DNA from: Hydractinia symbiolongicarpus
Taxonomy: Eukaryota; Cnidaria; Hydrozoa; Anthoathecata; Hydractiniidae
Length of the DNA stretch: 64,000 nt
Direction: 5' to 3'
Assembly (NCBI RefSeq): GCF_029227915.1
Contig: NC_079875.1
Coordinates: 27,228,001-27,292,000 of the forward strand
The notes beneath the pieces are model-generated. The model was given only the letters and a program-made list of their open reading frames with translations, did not search any database and had not been told where the DNA came from. This document shows positions 43,012 to 55,434 of the stretch, in pieces. Numbering within the stretch: position 1 is the first letter of the stretch; each line of letters begins with the position of its first letter. Both the position numbers and the translations under genes were made by a program.

Positions 43012-43801
43012 TTAAATTAGAGCATCTGGTACTTTTACATGTTTAGTACAATTTTTATCAGTGCTTACTCTCAAGGTTTTAACTCGCACTTCGACATTTG
43101 GCTTCTTCGTGTCTCCAGTATTAATTTTAGAACCATGCAAGTCCGATTGTTGATTTGCAATTTTTTGTTTGTCAATCATCGCTAAGTATCTTCCAGTACT
43201 AACTAACTGCTTCTCTGCTGGCGGTGCCTGGTAAATAATGCGATTGATGTCACCACTATGACCTAGATGTTCGAAGGTCAGCTCTTGTTCATGTTGAGGA
43301 AGACCGAGGGCTCCGATTAGGGACGAAACCCTATGCCGATTTATTGTCCTATTTATTTTGGGAATAATGTCACTTTTTTGCACGTCGACATAAGACTGTG
43401 CCAGCCTGCGCTGATATCTGGTCCGGCGGTATGAATACTGGCACCAACTTATCTCTTTTTCCCTCTTGATACGTTAGTCGATTTCCACTGTCAATTTCCT
43501 TCTTGTATTCTTCTCGGACATGTGGCCTAAGCCATTCCCTGTCCTGCGCTTCCTTCCACTGATATATAAACTATCTAGCGGGTTCACCACCCCTGCTCCC
43601 ATTAAATATTGTCAAGCGACCACAAGCAGCATCCCTAACGTCACAAAAAATATTGGAAGGGAATTTAAAAACAATATTGTCACTTTGACTAACCTTCTTA
43701 ATGTGTTCCATTAATTCGTCGACTAGATTATCTGCCGGCATATTGGCAGGTTTTCTTGTATAAATATAAATAAAAGTCACAAGTACAACATTTAGGACCA
43801 A
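43012..43801 (-). pseudogene. tyrosine recombinase fragment (Crypton-like)
   Basis: Reading leftwards, the catalytic signposts of tyrosine recombinases appear in order: an Arg in FNGSRGGEPAR (near 43,580); a strand with LVPVFIPPDQI (near 43,440); His/Arg in INRHRVSSLIGALG (near 43,330); LGHSGD; and a candidate nucleophile Tyr in INRIIYQAPPAE (43,250-43,220). The frame breaks twice (near 43,560 and 43,390). No RT or RNase H lies beside it, which points to Crypton-like rather than DIRS origin. Catalytic assignment is by motif order only. Confidence 0.5.
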
Positions 43802-44590
43802 AAAAATGCGATAACTTTAAATACTTTTCTCTTTTCCGTGCGCCATTAGCTTCCAATTTATCTGCTGATCAAACAAATGAAGTAGATAATTTCGACTGCT
43901 TTCTTCCAAATATTAGTAAAGTCGTTGCTATGTACTCACCTAGAAAGAAAAGGTTAATTGGGTTCATCCGGGCGAGTAGCTTCCAACATAAAGGAATTAT
44001 AGCTGAGGCTGATGTCACCATGCTTCTCCATGACAATACCGAAGTATGTGTCATTCTGATATACAGACACATCCTGGAACATAGAAAAAGAGAATTTGAA
44101 CCGCGTTTGAAGATGCTTATGTCAAGTAAGAAAAATCACCTTGGTATGTTCCGAAAGTGTTTTCATAACATTAGCCTGCAAGGGTGCTGTAAAAAATTAT
44201 TTTTTTACTAATAAGTCTGATTGGGTGAAATAGGCGAGAACATAGTTCCGACATTTACCCAATTAGATGTGCGTTTTCGAATGTATCGTAGGAGTATAAA
44301 AAAAAATGTGTTTTGCATTGTATAAACTGCCATGATTTTAATCATATACATAAAACAATGTTAAGCAACACCACCACCACCACCAAAATTACTAATTACA
44401 AAAGTAGTTACCCGAATTGTATTGCATTACATATTTACCTGATTTTGATATTAAATGAAAATATTGGTTTAAAAGATCCGTGCAAATTCTTATTTTGGCA
44501 TATGTTCTTAAGAACGTATGCTGTGGAGTGTTTTTGCCTAAATCCAAACTGTTGAGAGTACAAAATATCATGTTGTAGATCGTTTGTAGA
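43802..44590. other. no gene supported
   Basis: A plus-strand 93-codon frame at 43,930-44,211 has no recognisable domain. The rest is AT-rich, with a short (CCA)n stretch near 44,371-44,383. Confidence 0.5.
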
Positions 44591-46281
44591 TCAGTTTTTG
44601 AAAAACTTTATCAAATTAGATAGCAAAGAGATCGGTGTGTAATTTGTACAGTCAAGTTTGAATCCGTTTTTAAATACAGAAAAAACATTGGCAATTTTTA
44701 ATTGGGATGGAAATACACCAGAAGAGAAAGAAAGATTGATCAGAATTGAGAGTGACTTGGCAAATTTAAATTTGAGAAGAGCCAATAATTGACTAGGAAT
44801 ACCAAAAGGACCAGATTCTTTATGGCAATTTAACGAGGCAATACATGAGGCTAATTCATCAGTGTCCAGTTGGTGAGAGAAAAACGAATTAAAATTTATG
44901 TTTTGAAGAAAATGAGAGAAGGGCTTTTGAAGAAAAAGAAATTTTAGATTGTATGGTATCAGCAATAAAAGAAAAATAATCATCGAAGGAATTGGAGATT
45001 ACAGAAGGATCAGTGACATTAGTATTATGAAGATTGAGACAGGTAGGAAAAAAAGATTTAGACTTTTTAGTAGATATGATAGAATTGATGCCTTGCCACA
45101 CCTTGTAATTTATTGCCAAGGTTATCACTGAAATAGCTTGCATAAAGTATTTTCTTGCTCTGCTTGCACAAAGTTACAATTAAGTTTTTATGCTGCTTAT
45201 AACGTTTATTGAAAGGATTTTTAGCCTTTATAGAGGATTTATAAAGACGATCGCGTTGTTGAATAGACTAAGTGATCCAAGGATTTCAATCACGTTTATG
45301 TTGACGCTTAGTGCTTTTATAGGTGCATACTGATCCAGAAGGCCCTCAACCCTGTTAAAGAATTTGTCGAAGGGGAGGTCTACATTGCCAGAATTTTTTT
45401 CAAGAGTTTGTTCCCAGTTTGTATCAAAAATATCAAGAATAAAATTTTGCTGATCAAAATTTTTTTCAATCTCTGACACTAGTCTTAACATTAGAAGGAG
45501 AATATACTGTTTTATAACGAATTGAGGCAAGTGGTCGTAGTAGTATAGATAATACCAGTCATGGTGTCAGAGAATATATTATCTATAAGAGTACTGGAGG
45601 AGTTAGTTATCCTAGAAGAAAAGGTGATGTGAGGAAGCAAGGAGAAAGAGGAAGTTATATCTAAAAAATTCTTGACAGGCTTATCTGTGTCACAGTTTAA
45701 AAGGTTGATGGTCAAATTCTTTAATTTCATGATACAGTTGGCTCCTCCCACGTCATAGGACTGATCACAAATTTCTGGTGAAAAGGAATTTAATTGCGAG
45801 AAAAACGGTCTCAGTGATTCTTTGCGACATTCAATACAGTGCCAATCATTATAGGAATTTAGGAGGAATTTTGGAGAATTTCGCATACCTTGGACTCAAT
45901 GTTGCGATCTTGTACAAAATCATTTATACATGTAATATATAGGCACTCTCTGTGACTGTACTGTTCGTTTAACCAACACTGTCTTTCCAAATCTACGATT
46001 TTTTCAGCAAATCTGTCATTAACACTGTGTGAAATAGCTAATTCAAATTCAAGCTTAGTGGAAGTCATCAAGGTGTGTAAGTCATCGAAAATTCCAGATA
46101 TTTTATTAACAAATTTTTTTGAATCTTTTAGACCGAAAGCTATTACTTCATCTTTATTCATTTTTTGAAGCGATAATTTGTTTATTAGCCATAATGTTTG
46201 TGTGGATAATATGAAACAAGTTGAAAAGATACCACGTATTTCGGATTTTGAATCACCCCATGACAGGTTAACTCGGAGCAC
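44591..46281 (-). mobile_element. PHD-EN-RT LINE, decayed copy 2
   Basis: Read leftwards: an ORF1-like coiled region with ERQCWLNEQYSHRECLYI (46,281-45,859); the end of a PHD finger, WHCIECRKESLRPF (near 45,840-45,800); AP-endonuclease C-terminal part with SSFSLLPHITFSSRIT and STLIDNIFSD (45,650-45,560); a linker; and the start of RT with LKIANVFSVFKNG and CTNYTPISLLSNLIKFF (44,710-44,600). It is cut before the RT catalytic site. Same general family as 9,887-11,850. All frames are broken. Confidence 0.7.
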
Positions 46282-46986
46282 ACGTCCGACCTCAACGACG
46301 GCTGGGTAACGACTAAGCTATAATATACTATGTTACTACTCAATAGTAAAGGAATAGCTAACAAATTGATTTTTATGATAAGGGATTAAATATTGCAATA
46401 TGAGAATAGTAAGAAAAAAAAATCGAATAGTAAACTGCTACCTAGCTAAAAAGGTTATCTGGATAGACTGCAGGTTCGAGTCCTGTCTCTTGCTTACACA
46501 AGAGTAGCTTCGTTGGCAAAGCGTTTCAGTATAATTCTTGGCTTAGAGCAGTTTAAAGCATTTAAATCACCAGTTAGCTATACCTTTTGGGAACTAAACT
46601 AGAATTGAAATTTTTACGCATGTATTCAAAAATTGGTTAATTGCACATTCGCACACAAATTAATTATTACATACTTTGTAGCTTATCATTCCCAAAAATA
46701 TTTTTTTAGTTATCTTGCTATTTCTTTAAAATTTCTTTATAAATATACGTTAATCGCTTTGAAATGGCTGGCAAACGTTGTCAAAATCTTTTGCTGAAAC
46801 TGCAAAAAAGAGTCAAAGAAACGTTCAAAGAGGCGCTGCATCCTTCGTTAATCAATGGCAGAAAGATTATTTTGTAAAAAAACAGAAAAGAACTCATGAA
46901 AGAGGATATACAGAATAATGAGAACTGTTTTGACATGTGCATTATTCTGTTGTTAGCCCGTGGAAAAATCCACGGATCGCCCCTTC
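46282..46986. repeat. tRNA-like SINE fragments; otherwise nothing
   Basis: GGTTCGAGTCC (46,473-46,483) is a good internal box B with a short flanking T-stem. GTAGCTTCGTTGGCAAAGCG (near 46,504-46,523) resembles a box A. They are in the wrong order for one tRNA gene, so two overlapping SINE-like fragments are likely. No acceptor stem is visible. Confidence 0.35.
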
Positions 46987-47178
46987 TTAAATTGACCTGT
47001 CGCAACAAAGTGGATAAAAATATGTTGCATTTGATATTCGTGCTTCCGTTGGCATGACTTTTTTCTTGCTCACAGACGGAATACGGGCATTATTAACATG
47101 AGGCGTGTAATCCAAACCACTTACATCCTCATAGCTCATACTTTCTCGCTGGTTTGGTATGTATTTAACATCCAAAAT
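46987..47178 (-). other. possible terminal exon
   Basis: After a TTTTCTATTTAG acceptor, 63 codons (DVKYIPNQRESMSYEDVSG and on) run to a stop at 46,987. No family recognised; could be chance. Confidence 0.2.
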
Positions 47179-48480
47179 CTAAATAGAAAACAAGAAAAAT
47201 TTAATAATAAAAGATAATTAAAATAGGAGCCAATCAATTTGATCAATTTGGCAAACAGCTGCCTAATCAGTAAAAAAAACCGGCTAAATTTTTTAGTGGG
47301 TACAAATATTAGTCACTAGCATCCCACTTCAGGGTCCACAAAGGTCCCGAAATTGGAGAAAAATGGCCATGCTGACGTCAGCAACAATTAGAGTGTGTTA
47401 AAAGTTTGAACCTAACTTAATTACCTAAGTTCCTAAGTCCGCTGTAAACATTGGCAAGTGGTAAACAGTGACAAGTGAACTATAAATACTGACAAATAAA
47501 CTTTGGCAAGTTCAAATTGGACGAATATAGTAAGTACTTTCTAATTACTTGTGGGAACCAGGTTTGAAATTTTCCCCTGTGTCTTAATATATTTTTAAGG
47601 GATAGTGACTCTATTTGAAATGAAAATGGATAATAAAAATTAACAAATTGCAACTAAAAATGTAAACTGAAGATGTCCATACTTTAAAAGGCATTTTGGT
47701 TCTGAATGCACTGAAAAAGGAGAAGCAAAATTCCGGTTAATTGGTACGGTTCAGAAGTGAAAACAACACAAAGTATTGGTAGAAAATGTATTCTTAAATG
47801 GTTTGCAATTATATTTGGGGTATGGGTTGAGGTGCTCGGGCTTCGTTAGAAATTTAGTACTGAAATAAATTACTGACATTGTAACAGACAAGACAATTGG
47901 CACTATATGCCTTAGACAACGGACTCTTGACTCTTACCACTACATGTCTATTATGGTGAGTGTTTATCGTAACAGTTGGGACACAGGCTTCTTTTTACTG
48001 CACCATATGGCCACTGGCTTCTTTTAGACATTTTGACAACGGATTCTTTTGACAGTACATGACAATTAATGACAATTAAACGTTTGTCTCATTATAACGG
48101 ACTGACATGAACTGACACGCTCTATACTTTCAAAATACTTAATCAACTCCATCACTGTCAACAAAATAGACATCTGCACCAAGCTGGCTGACGAAGGAAG
48201 CCCAGCACCCCCAAATTTCCCCAGATTGAAAAACCAAGAGTTGACTTCTATGTAGTCTTCTATAAGTATGACATTAGCTACATACTATGATATAACACAA
48301 CATCTAATCATAAATAATTATCGGCAGCTAATAAACTGCTGTCCTATTGAAAAATATACAAAGGATAGTGCGACGTTTATAGTATTCTTACAGGCGTTTA
48401 GAGGATCGTAATAACCTACATACTATACAAGTTGAGCTGAGCTTAAAGCACAAACTTAATGTCCCAGATTTTTGTCATTC
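47179..48480. other. no gene seen
   Basis: AT-rich sequence with several degenerate TGACAA-type short repeats (47,450-47,510 and 47,880-48,110). They might be decayed terminal repeats of the neighbouring DIRS element, but I cannot show it. Confidence 0.5.
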
Positions 48481-51200
48481 CATTTAAGTCTGCTATGCGA
48501 GTAGACTATTCTGTCAAAACGTTGTCTGCCAGGTGAATGTACCTTCTGTAGCAATCACTACTCCAGCGTCCAAAAATCTTAATAGCGGAATCGGGTATCC
48601 CGCAGGAAGCGGCAGCCGAAGCGCCACCAATGCGAAAACTATGTGTGTTAATGTTAATATTGTTAGGCAAGCTTATTGACTTGAGGGGCAAACATACTCT
48701 GACACTCTTAACAGGCCAAGAAATGCCACTAAGATAAGACAAGTCCACATTGCTTTGTCGCGGTTGGAAAACATAGAGTTTTTAATAAACATTATCATTT
48801 TACGCAGATCAGCTGGTGTAATTGGTAGTCTCTGAGAAAGAGAATTTGGATGACATCTTCTAATGCCACGCAAAACATAGTACAGGCAACCCATGTGGGC
48901 TATCTTTGTGTTAAAGCCACATATTACACTCTCGTACTGAACACCGCGAAGATAGACTTTAATAGTAGCAAATTTGTCGCGTCTTGCCAAATATGACAGT
49001 TGATGTGGTATTTCTGTCAGAGGAAAGGTAGGTACAGATGTAGCTTCGCAAAATTTTTTAAACGAGAGATATCCTGACCGATGTGTTGCCCTGGTGTTTG
49101 TTGAAATGGAAGACTCTAAATAATGACTTAAATCTCTTTAAAGAGTTGTAGTATTGATAAAGGAATTGGTGTTGGATCTGCTTGGCTTCTGGGCATAGAC
49201 GTTTGCAGTGTTTTCCTGCAATCGAGACAAAAGATCTGCGTAAGTATTGTGCTGGCCGTTAATGTGGCGTACCAGGAGGTTTATATTGTGTTTTGCTGTG
49301 TAAAAAAATAAAAACCTACGAGATGCTTGATGTTTGGACAACCCTAACGACCCAAAGGACCACACATAAACAATAGCCAAATTATCTGTGTATTACACTA
49401 ATTGCTTGTTTTTCCATGCTTTGCCCAAGAAAAAACTGCTACAACTATGGCCGATCACTCAATGAAGGTGATACTCTATACCTATGAGTAAGGTTTAAGG
49501 CAATTGAAAACCGTGCACCAGAAAAATATCCTCCTATGCCTACTCCAGAAGCATCAATAAAAAGATTTATTGAAGTGAAGTCTAAGGTTTCAGTGTGGAT
49601 AATAGCGATGCCATTTTAAGTGAGTATAAACTCACAACACCATTGAATATCGTTGTGAGATTCTGATGTAATAGAAGTATGATGGTGTAAGGAACGAACT
49701 GTAGTGGAGAGATCAATAAGACGTCGTAAAAACATTCGACCACATTACACATCCTTGCACGCAAAAGACAAAAACCCTATAAGAGATAACAGTTCTCTCT
49801 TTTATGCATTTCTTCTTCCGCAACCAATTACGAAGTGGAGATTGTAATTCCGTGAACTTATCTTGTGGGAGACGAACAACAAAATTTACTGTGTCTATTT
49901 CAAAGTGCAGGTATGTAATTACTTGGCAGGGGCCTACCATCTTATTTGGAACCAACGGAACACCAAGCAACTGAAAAACGTCCTTAATCAACTTTACTAT
50001 AGCCTGACATAATTTTTAGACAGGGCAGCTGTGATGAAATCACCTAAATAATGTGAGAGATTTTTGACAAAATAAATCCACAATAATATCCACTCTAGAA
50101 TATCAGCAAAGTTGTTAAAAATGAAAGCAGAGGAACGCCCACCAAAAGGTAGAACTACGTCAAAAAGTATCTTCCCTTCCACTTATAACCTAATAGGTGC
50201 CAATCACTAGGATGCACAGGGCACAGTCTGAAAGCATGCTTTATATGTCCAACTTAGCCATGTAACAATTTCTAACCAACCTTTTCACCATTTCAACCGC
50301 ATCATCAAATGATGAGTAGGAGACCGAATAGTCCTCTTTGGTAATGCCATCGTTAACTGAATGTTCGTGTGGTGAAAAAAGGTCTAATACCACTCGCGCC
50401 ATCCCGTCCTTTTTTGGTGCAGCACCCAGTGGAGAACAATGAAATGTAAATAGTGATGAAGCAAATGGAACCACCGTATGTCCCCTCTGCAGCTCTTTCA
50501 CAATCGCCTCATCAACTTTGGTTTCATACTCTATGGAAGATTTTTGTTACTCATGCATGATTTCAACTCATTGTCCTGAAAACCAAGTTTGAATCCATAT
50601 CGAAAACCTGATACGATACACGAGACTCTCTAATACGTCAAGCTTAACCGGGTTGTAATAAGCGATTTTACAGGACAGAATTCATTTGGTACTTGGCCTA
50701 GAGGACCTGAGTGTGCAATGGAGTGCTGGGTGTCCTGACGATCTACATGAAGAACACCTGTGAGAGTAGGTGCATGGGTGTATGTGCAACTCAGTCCTCT
50801 ATTAAATTCACCATAGTTGCTCGGAATTACTTCAAAACTGCTGGGGGACATTCCAAAAATGCTGCTCATCGGCCTTCCCAAACCGTCAACTTCGAGTGTG
50901 GCATTGGTTAGCGAAGTGCCCTACTTCATTGCAGATAAAAACATGCATAGCTCAACCTGGAAGATGTAGATGAAGATTTTCCCCCAAGCAACAGCATCCC
51001 TTTTTGGCAACACAGGAGCGCCTCTAAGGTGCTGGTTGTATTACAGGTCATCAATGACATCCCACCTCTTGCTTGTATCATTTGCCAGATGTATTCTGTG
51101 CAGATTGGGCGATGTATGTCTGATATCTAACTAACTGCTGAGTTAAATGTGGTAAGTACTGGAACATACACCCAAGATAATAGCTCCAAGCCAAACTCCA
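48480..51200 (-). mobile_element. DIRS-type retrotransposon, decayed
   Basis: In antisense order. An N-terminal region (about 50,900-50,630) is followed by RT with CSPLGAAPKKDGMARVVLDL and VKRLVRNCYMAKLDI (50,440-50,245), then FDVVLPFGGRSSAFIFNNFA and LSHYLGDFITA (50,165-50,020; Gly replaces an Asp of the YxDD box). The connector is ITYLHFEIDTVNFVVRLPQD (49,900-49,860). An RNase H end has RHINGQHNTYADLLSRL (49,270-49,215). The tyrosine recombinase has FLGLLRVSEY (box I Arg, near 48,700), THSFRIGGASAAASCG and GRWSSDCYRRYIH (His/Arg and Tyr, 48,635-48,530). RT-RH-recombinase order without a DDE integrase defines DIRS. Numerous frame breaks. Confidence 0.8.
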
Positions 51201-51413
51201 CGAAGCATAATCTTTAAGGTAGCGGTATGGTAAATTACACCTCTTCTGTATAAAGCATTTTTTCCAACTTTCCTTTTAAAAAAACATTATAAAAGTATAT
51301 ATGTACTTGTTAACAAAAGTTTGTTCTACAATATTATGAAAAAAAAAATTAAAATATTGTAACAGAAAAAAAATATAGTCGAAAGTCTTAAAAAGTGGGT
51401 GTGGCCAACTGTG

Positions 51414-51724
51414 AAGGGATTTGTCTCAAAAGTATACAAGTTTTCAGAAAAAAAAATATGTCCACATGTTCAGCATAGTCTGAATTTAAATCGCGTGTCT
51501 CATTTTTTTCTCAACTTTAATCGTTTTAAAAATATGCCGTAAAACATCTATAAGATCATAAAAATAACACTCAATTTTTTTTCCTTTTTCTTTCAATCAC
51601 TTTTGCATCCGAATCCGCTGACCAAAAATTAAAATGAGACACGCGAGTAGAGATCAAACACTCGTGAAGCCGAAAACGAAAGTTTCATGACGTCATCTAA
51701 TGTATTTTTGAGACAGATCCCTTT
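51414..51724. repeat. nested inverted repeats upstream of Kolobok accessory gene
   Basis: Outer arms AAGGGATTTGTCTCAAAA (51,414-51,431) and TTTTGAGACAGATCCCTT (51,707-51,724) differ at one position. Inner arms CGCGTGTCTCATTTT (51,492-51,506) and AAAATGAGACACGCG (51,631-51,645) are perfect. Together they could form a ~310-nt foldback between the left terminal repeat and the accessory gene start, suggesting a promoter, transposase-binding region or an RNA hairpin. Confidence 0.65.
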
Positions 51725-52106
51725 TAAGAAGAGTACGCAACCGAAAATTTTACGAAAAAATTATTCAGAGATATTCGTTAACGAAGTTTTTTCTTTCGAC
51801 CTGTGATTGTTTACAAGAAATTGAAAAGAGAATATTTAATTATTCATTAGTTATTTAAAGTGAACTTGCGGAACTCTTATTCAACATTTTTTTTGCATAA
51901 GAATGCCCCCGTCATAATAAAGCAAAATTAATAATTCTCAAAGCATTTGTTTCTAATATGATGATATTTTTTCTCACGTCAGGGGGTTTGAGGGTAAAAT
52001 ATGAATATAAATGTTCAAAAACAGGAAATGTAATAATCGAGAATACGATTCTGTTCAACTTTCATTTTTGTTTTGTGAAAATATTTGTTACAATAAGAAT
52101 ATAAAA

Positions 52107-52737
52107 ATGCCAAAAGCAAATAAAACACTGCAGAAAAAAAACAGCGAGGGAAACCCAGGCAATGTTTTTTCGTTGGAAGAAGAAGTTGGAAAAAACATGA
52201 GAGATGCAGGGTAAGCAGTTTTGATTTGTTCAATAAACAAGCTTCCACCTTGTTTACATTCTTTCAAATAATTCAATTTTTATTTTATCTAGATACGATG
52301 GCAGCCTGTTCATTTCTGCACTAAAAGATGCCGTAAAAATTAGAAAGAAAAGATCGAAAACACCAAGAAAAATTCGATTTTTTTTTTATTGCTATTGGGC
52401 TAGAAACCTCTTGGTAAAAAAAATGATTTGATTACATTTTTATTATCATCTTTAAAAAGATTATAATAATAATGTTATTGTTCATTTCAGAGAAAAGAAG
52501 TAGGACCGGAAAATCCCGAGTATTCATTTCCACCCTCGATACTATCCTATCTTCGATCCCTCTGTCCAGGAGATATAGTAGGCGAATTTAGAGAGGTTAG
52601 TAAAATGAAGCTAAAACTATGAAATTGAAGTATCACTGTTTTATATAAAAGAATTTCTATTTTTCTTTTAGAACGCATACAAAGTTTCAATGACAGAATT
52701 CTGCGATTCTTTAGAACTTCCCCTAATAACAGTATGA
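52107..52737 (+). CDS. Kolobok accessory protein, four exons
   Basis: Exons 52,107-52,210, 52,293-52,413, 52,491-52,595 and 52,672-52,737, each with GT donors and pyrimidine-AG acceptors. The summed length is 396 bp (131 residues plus stop) with phases that match at every junction. The protein starts MPKANKTLQKKNSEGNPG, has a basic middle (KIRKKRSKTPRK), then PENPEYSFPPSILSYLRSLC and a C-terminal SMTEFCDSLELPLITV. I recognise no domain. Its place inside intact Kolobok termini, convergent with the transposase, suggests an accessory role; the basic region fits nuclear or nucleic-acid binding. Exon joins are predicted from sequence only. Confidence 0.6.
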
Positions 52738-52807
52738 AATATAAAAAAATATATATAAAAAATAGGTTACTTTTCAAACATGAAAAATATAAAATACATA
52801 AACGCAA

Positions 52808-55023
52808 TTATTTCTTTTTTCGTTTCGAGCCACGCCCTCTTGTTGAACAGTTTGACTGAAAAGCCCCTGATTTGTATTGAGTACCCTCTTGTCGCTGAAA
52901 TGCATCCTGCTTCTTACAACGCGAACGTTTCTTCTCCTTCCGACGTAGTTTTACAGTTTCTTGGTTCTTATACTCAGCATTCTTTATGCGCTCATTATCG
53001 ATTGCTTTCCACTTGTTTGACATGGTTTCAGTGTACTGCAGGGAACATTTTTTGAATAAACTTGTTAGGGTGTAATTTATACCACTATTGAAGATGCATA
53101 CACCAAGACTGATTCCAAGCGATATTTCTTCAGGAGAGTTGTTTTGCTCCTTAGGCACGATTGTCCAAATTAAGTGGTGGAGGGATTCGTTTGGATTCTG
53201 TGTATAGCATTGTTTTACACCTTCTAAAAACTCCTGATTGGCTAAACGCGTAAACAGTGGAATCAAAGTTTCGCGAACAGCAGGTCTCAGTGGATTTTTC
53301 AACGGTTTATGAGCATTAGTGCCTAAGCACAAATCACGGTTATAGCTGCACCAAGATGTGGGCCTGACTGGGCATCTTTGATGTCGTGGTTCATCAGAGG
53401 AACTTGAATAATGCTCTAGAATTGCCCAAACAGCCTCTGACATCGCTTTTGCATCTCCCTTATTATCGCGGATTGATTTACCGTAAAAATTCTGAATAAC
53501 GTCACACTTGGCGATTGTTAAACCTCCTCCTCTGCCTCCAAGACTTTTTCCATCAGAAAGTTTTCTGCCTAAAATAATAAATAAAATCTTTCCACTCTGT
53601 GAAAACTTGATTAGACACGGGTCACGGTGAAATCATACATGACACATAGACCATGTAATATTCTCACCTTTAAATTCTTTTAAAAGTGATCTCAATCCAG
53701 TTCCCATTCTTTTTGTTATATGATTCACGCACTCATGTTTTTCGATATTCACCAAAGGTCCATATGGCATCAAACTTTCCACCGATCTGAATGAGGAACT
53801 ATCACCGTCGCCAATGAAAGGTAAATAACGAATGTTGTGTTTCTCTAATGACCGCATATACATCTCGACGACTCCGTCTGATTCTATTTTCTAAGAAAAA
53901 AAACACAGCATTTATTTACAGCCCAAACTTCCAAATTTTTTCCCCATTGATTTAGTTAGAAGTATTTAAAAACAATCCCTGGGAACAAAGTTGATCACAC
54001 TAAATAACAACTTACATGAGGGCTTCCATCATGGTTTAAAAAACAATCAGGTTCATGATCACAATACCAATTGAGATAATCCAGTTGACTTATTTCATTA
54101 GTGCTTTTCTTATCTTGCATTTGATTACAGAGTCTGCAATAACTATTTTTGAAAACAACATCTAGGACTTGCCCTGTACTATCGGCTATTGCGCCAGCAA
54201 TTCCCTGAAAAGATGTCCAACCCCTTTTCTTCCACGAACCATCAAAACACATAGCGACGTTCACGGGCTCGTTTGTATCTTCCACACCCGCTAGTTCTAC
54301 TTTTCTAGTATATTTCGCAGCATTTGAAAGGTTTTCCTGAAGTGTATCAAAAGCCTTCAATTCTAGTAACTTTGTTTGTTCTGCAAAGCACGACTTCGAT
54401 AACGGTGTTGCTAAACCCAAAACAGAACATATTTTCTCCAACCCATTCCTACCTTTTCCAATAACTCTTGCACCAATTACGCTTTGTCTGTTGATGTCAT
54501 AGGTATAACTAGATTTCTCAGTTGTGTAAAATCCCTTACTCGAGACTGAACTAATACAATGTTTGTTCACACAAATGAAATGGAACTTCGTACCCAGTCC
54601 CGCTCTGTAAGATTTTTCTTCCCGAACCTCTAATTTATCATGGCACATCTTACATACAGCAACATCGCTTAAGTAATTTTCCAAGGCTTCGATTGATATT
54701 ATCCAGTGATGAACGGCCTTGGAAAATTGTTCATCATCCATAACCTCGATTTCACTTTCTGATTTTTCTTCTTCGTCAGACGAGCTGAATTCATAACTTC
54801 CAATTTTGCTTTGACTGGCAGAAGCTTTTTTTTCCTTTTCAAAATTACCTCGGATCCCTTGTTCTCGCAATAATTTATCTTGATCATACCAAGATCCTTT
54901 ATCCAATACCTTTAGCTCTTTTTGTTTCTCTGAATCAAATTTCCGTTGTTTATTTTTCCTTTTTTTTCTTGAAGTTTTGAATGGATTTCTACGATAATTT
55001 GACGATTTCGAAGACATTTTCAC
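52808..55023 (-). CDS. Kolobok transposase, three exons
   Basis: Exons 55,023-54,016, 53,890-53,668 and 53,568-52,808, joined at GTAAGT/TTTCTTAG and GTGAGA/ATTTTAG sites, give 1,992 bp, a 663-residue protein with no break. An MKM start is chosen (55,023), with 55,017 as alternative. The N-terminus is basic and then acidic (nuclear type). From about residue 105 comes the Mutator-like transposase domain of Kolobok elements: CKMC...C pair, KGRNGLEKICSVLGL, then the first acid D261 in AMCFDGSWKKRG and a CRLC pair. Exon 2 holds IGDGDSSSF (second acid) and HECVNHITKRMG. Exon 3 holds NPNESLHHLIW (third acid) and a very basic tail (RGRGSKRKKK). The enzyme cuts at TTAA-flanked ends. Confidence 0.88.
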
Positions 55024-55434
55024 GATAACAAAAAGAAACTTATAATAATAAAAAAAAATGACGAAATGCTATATTATATAATTTAACTTTTTTCCAGTGC
55101 TTTTTGTCTCGCTTATGTCTCACACCTTATGCATAAATATAGCGTAAACAGAAAGTTCTCAATGCTGAAGTCACATTATTTTTAGTAAACGTGAGTCATA
55201 ACTCACTTCGTGCACAGAAATATTTGATCGCCAGAACAAAGACATATGGAGTGGAATATTTTGTAACGCTAAATCCTTCAATTTTGAGGAAACATTTTGG
55301 AATAAAAATTAGTTCATTGGAAAGAGCAGTTTTAATAGTAAAATGTTCCTTAAAAAAAAAAAAATGTAAAAAAAAGTAATTATTTACCATACCGCTACCT
55401 TAAACTTTGAAGGATTTTTTTTTTTACTTTTTTC

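Larger units (their letters stand above)
51218..55399. mobile_element. Kolobok DNA transposon, structurally complete
   Basis: 18-bp perfect terminal inverted repeats (GGTAGCGGTATGGTAAAT at 51,218-51,235; complement at 55,382-55,399), flanked on both sides by TTAA (51,214-51,217 and 55,400-55,403), the Kolobok target duplication. Two convergent genes lie inside: a three-exon transposase (minus) and a four-exon small gene (plus), with stops 70 bp apart. No frame breaks seen in either, so this copy looks recent and possibly active. Confidence 0.9.

Noticed and set aside
46440-46530. Functional tRNA gene
   Set aside because: Good box B but no acceptor or D stem, and the box A-like sequence lies downstream of box B.
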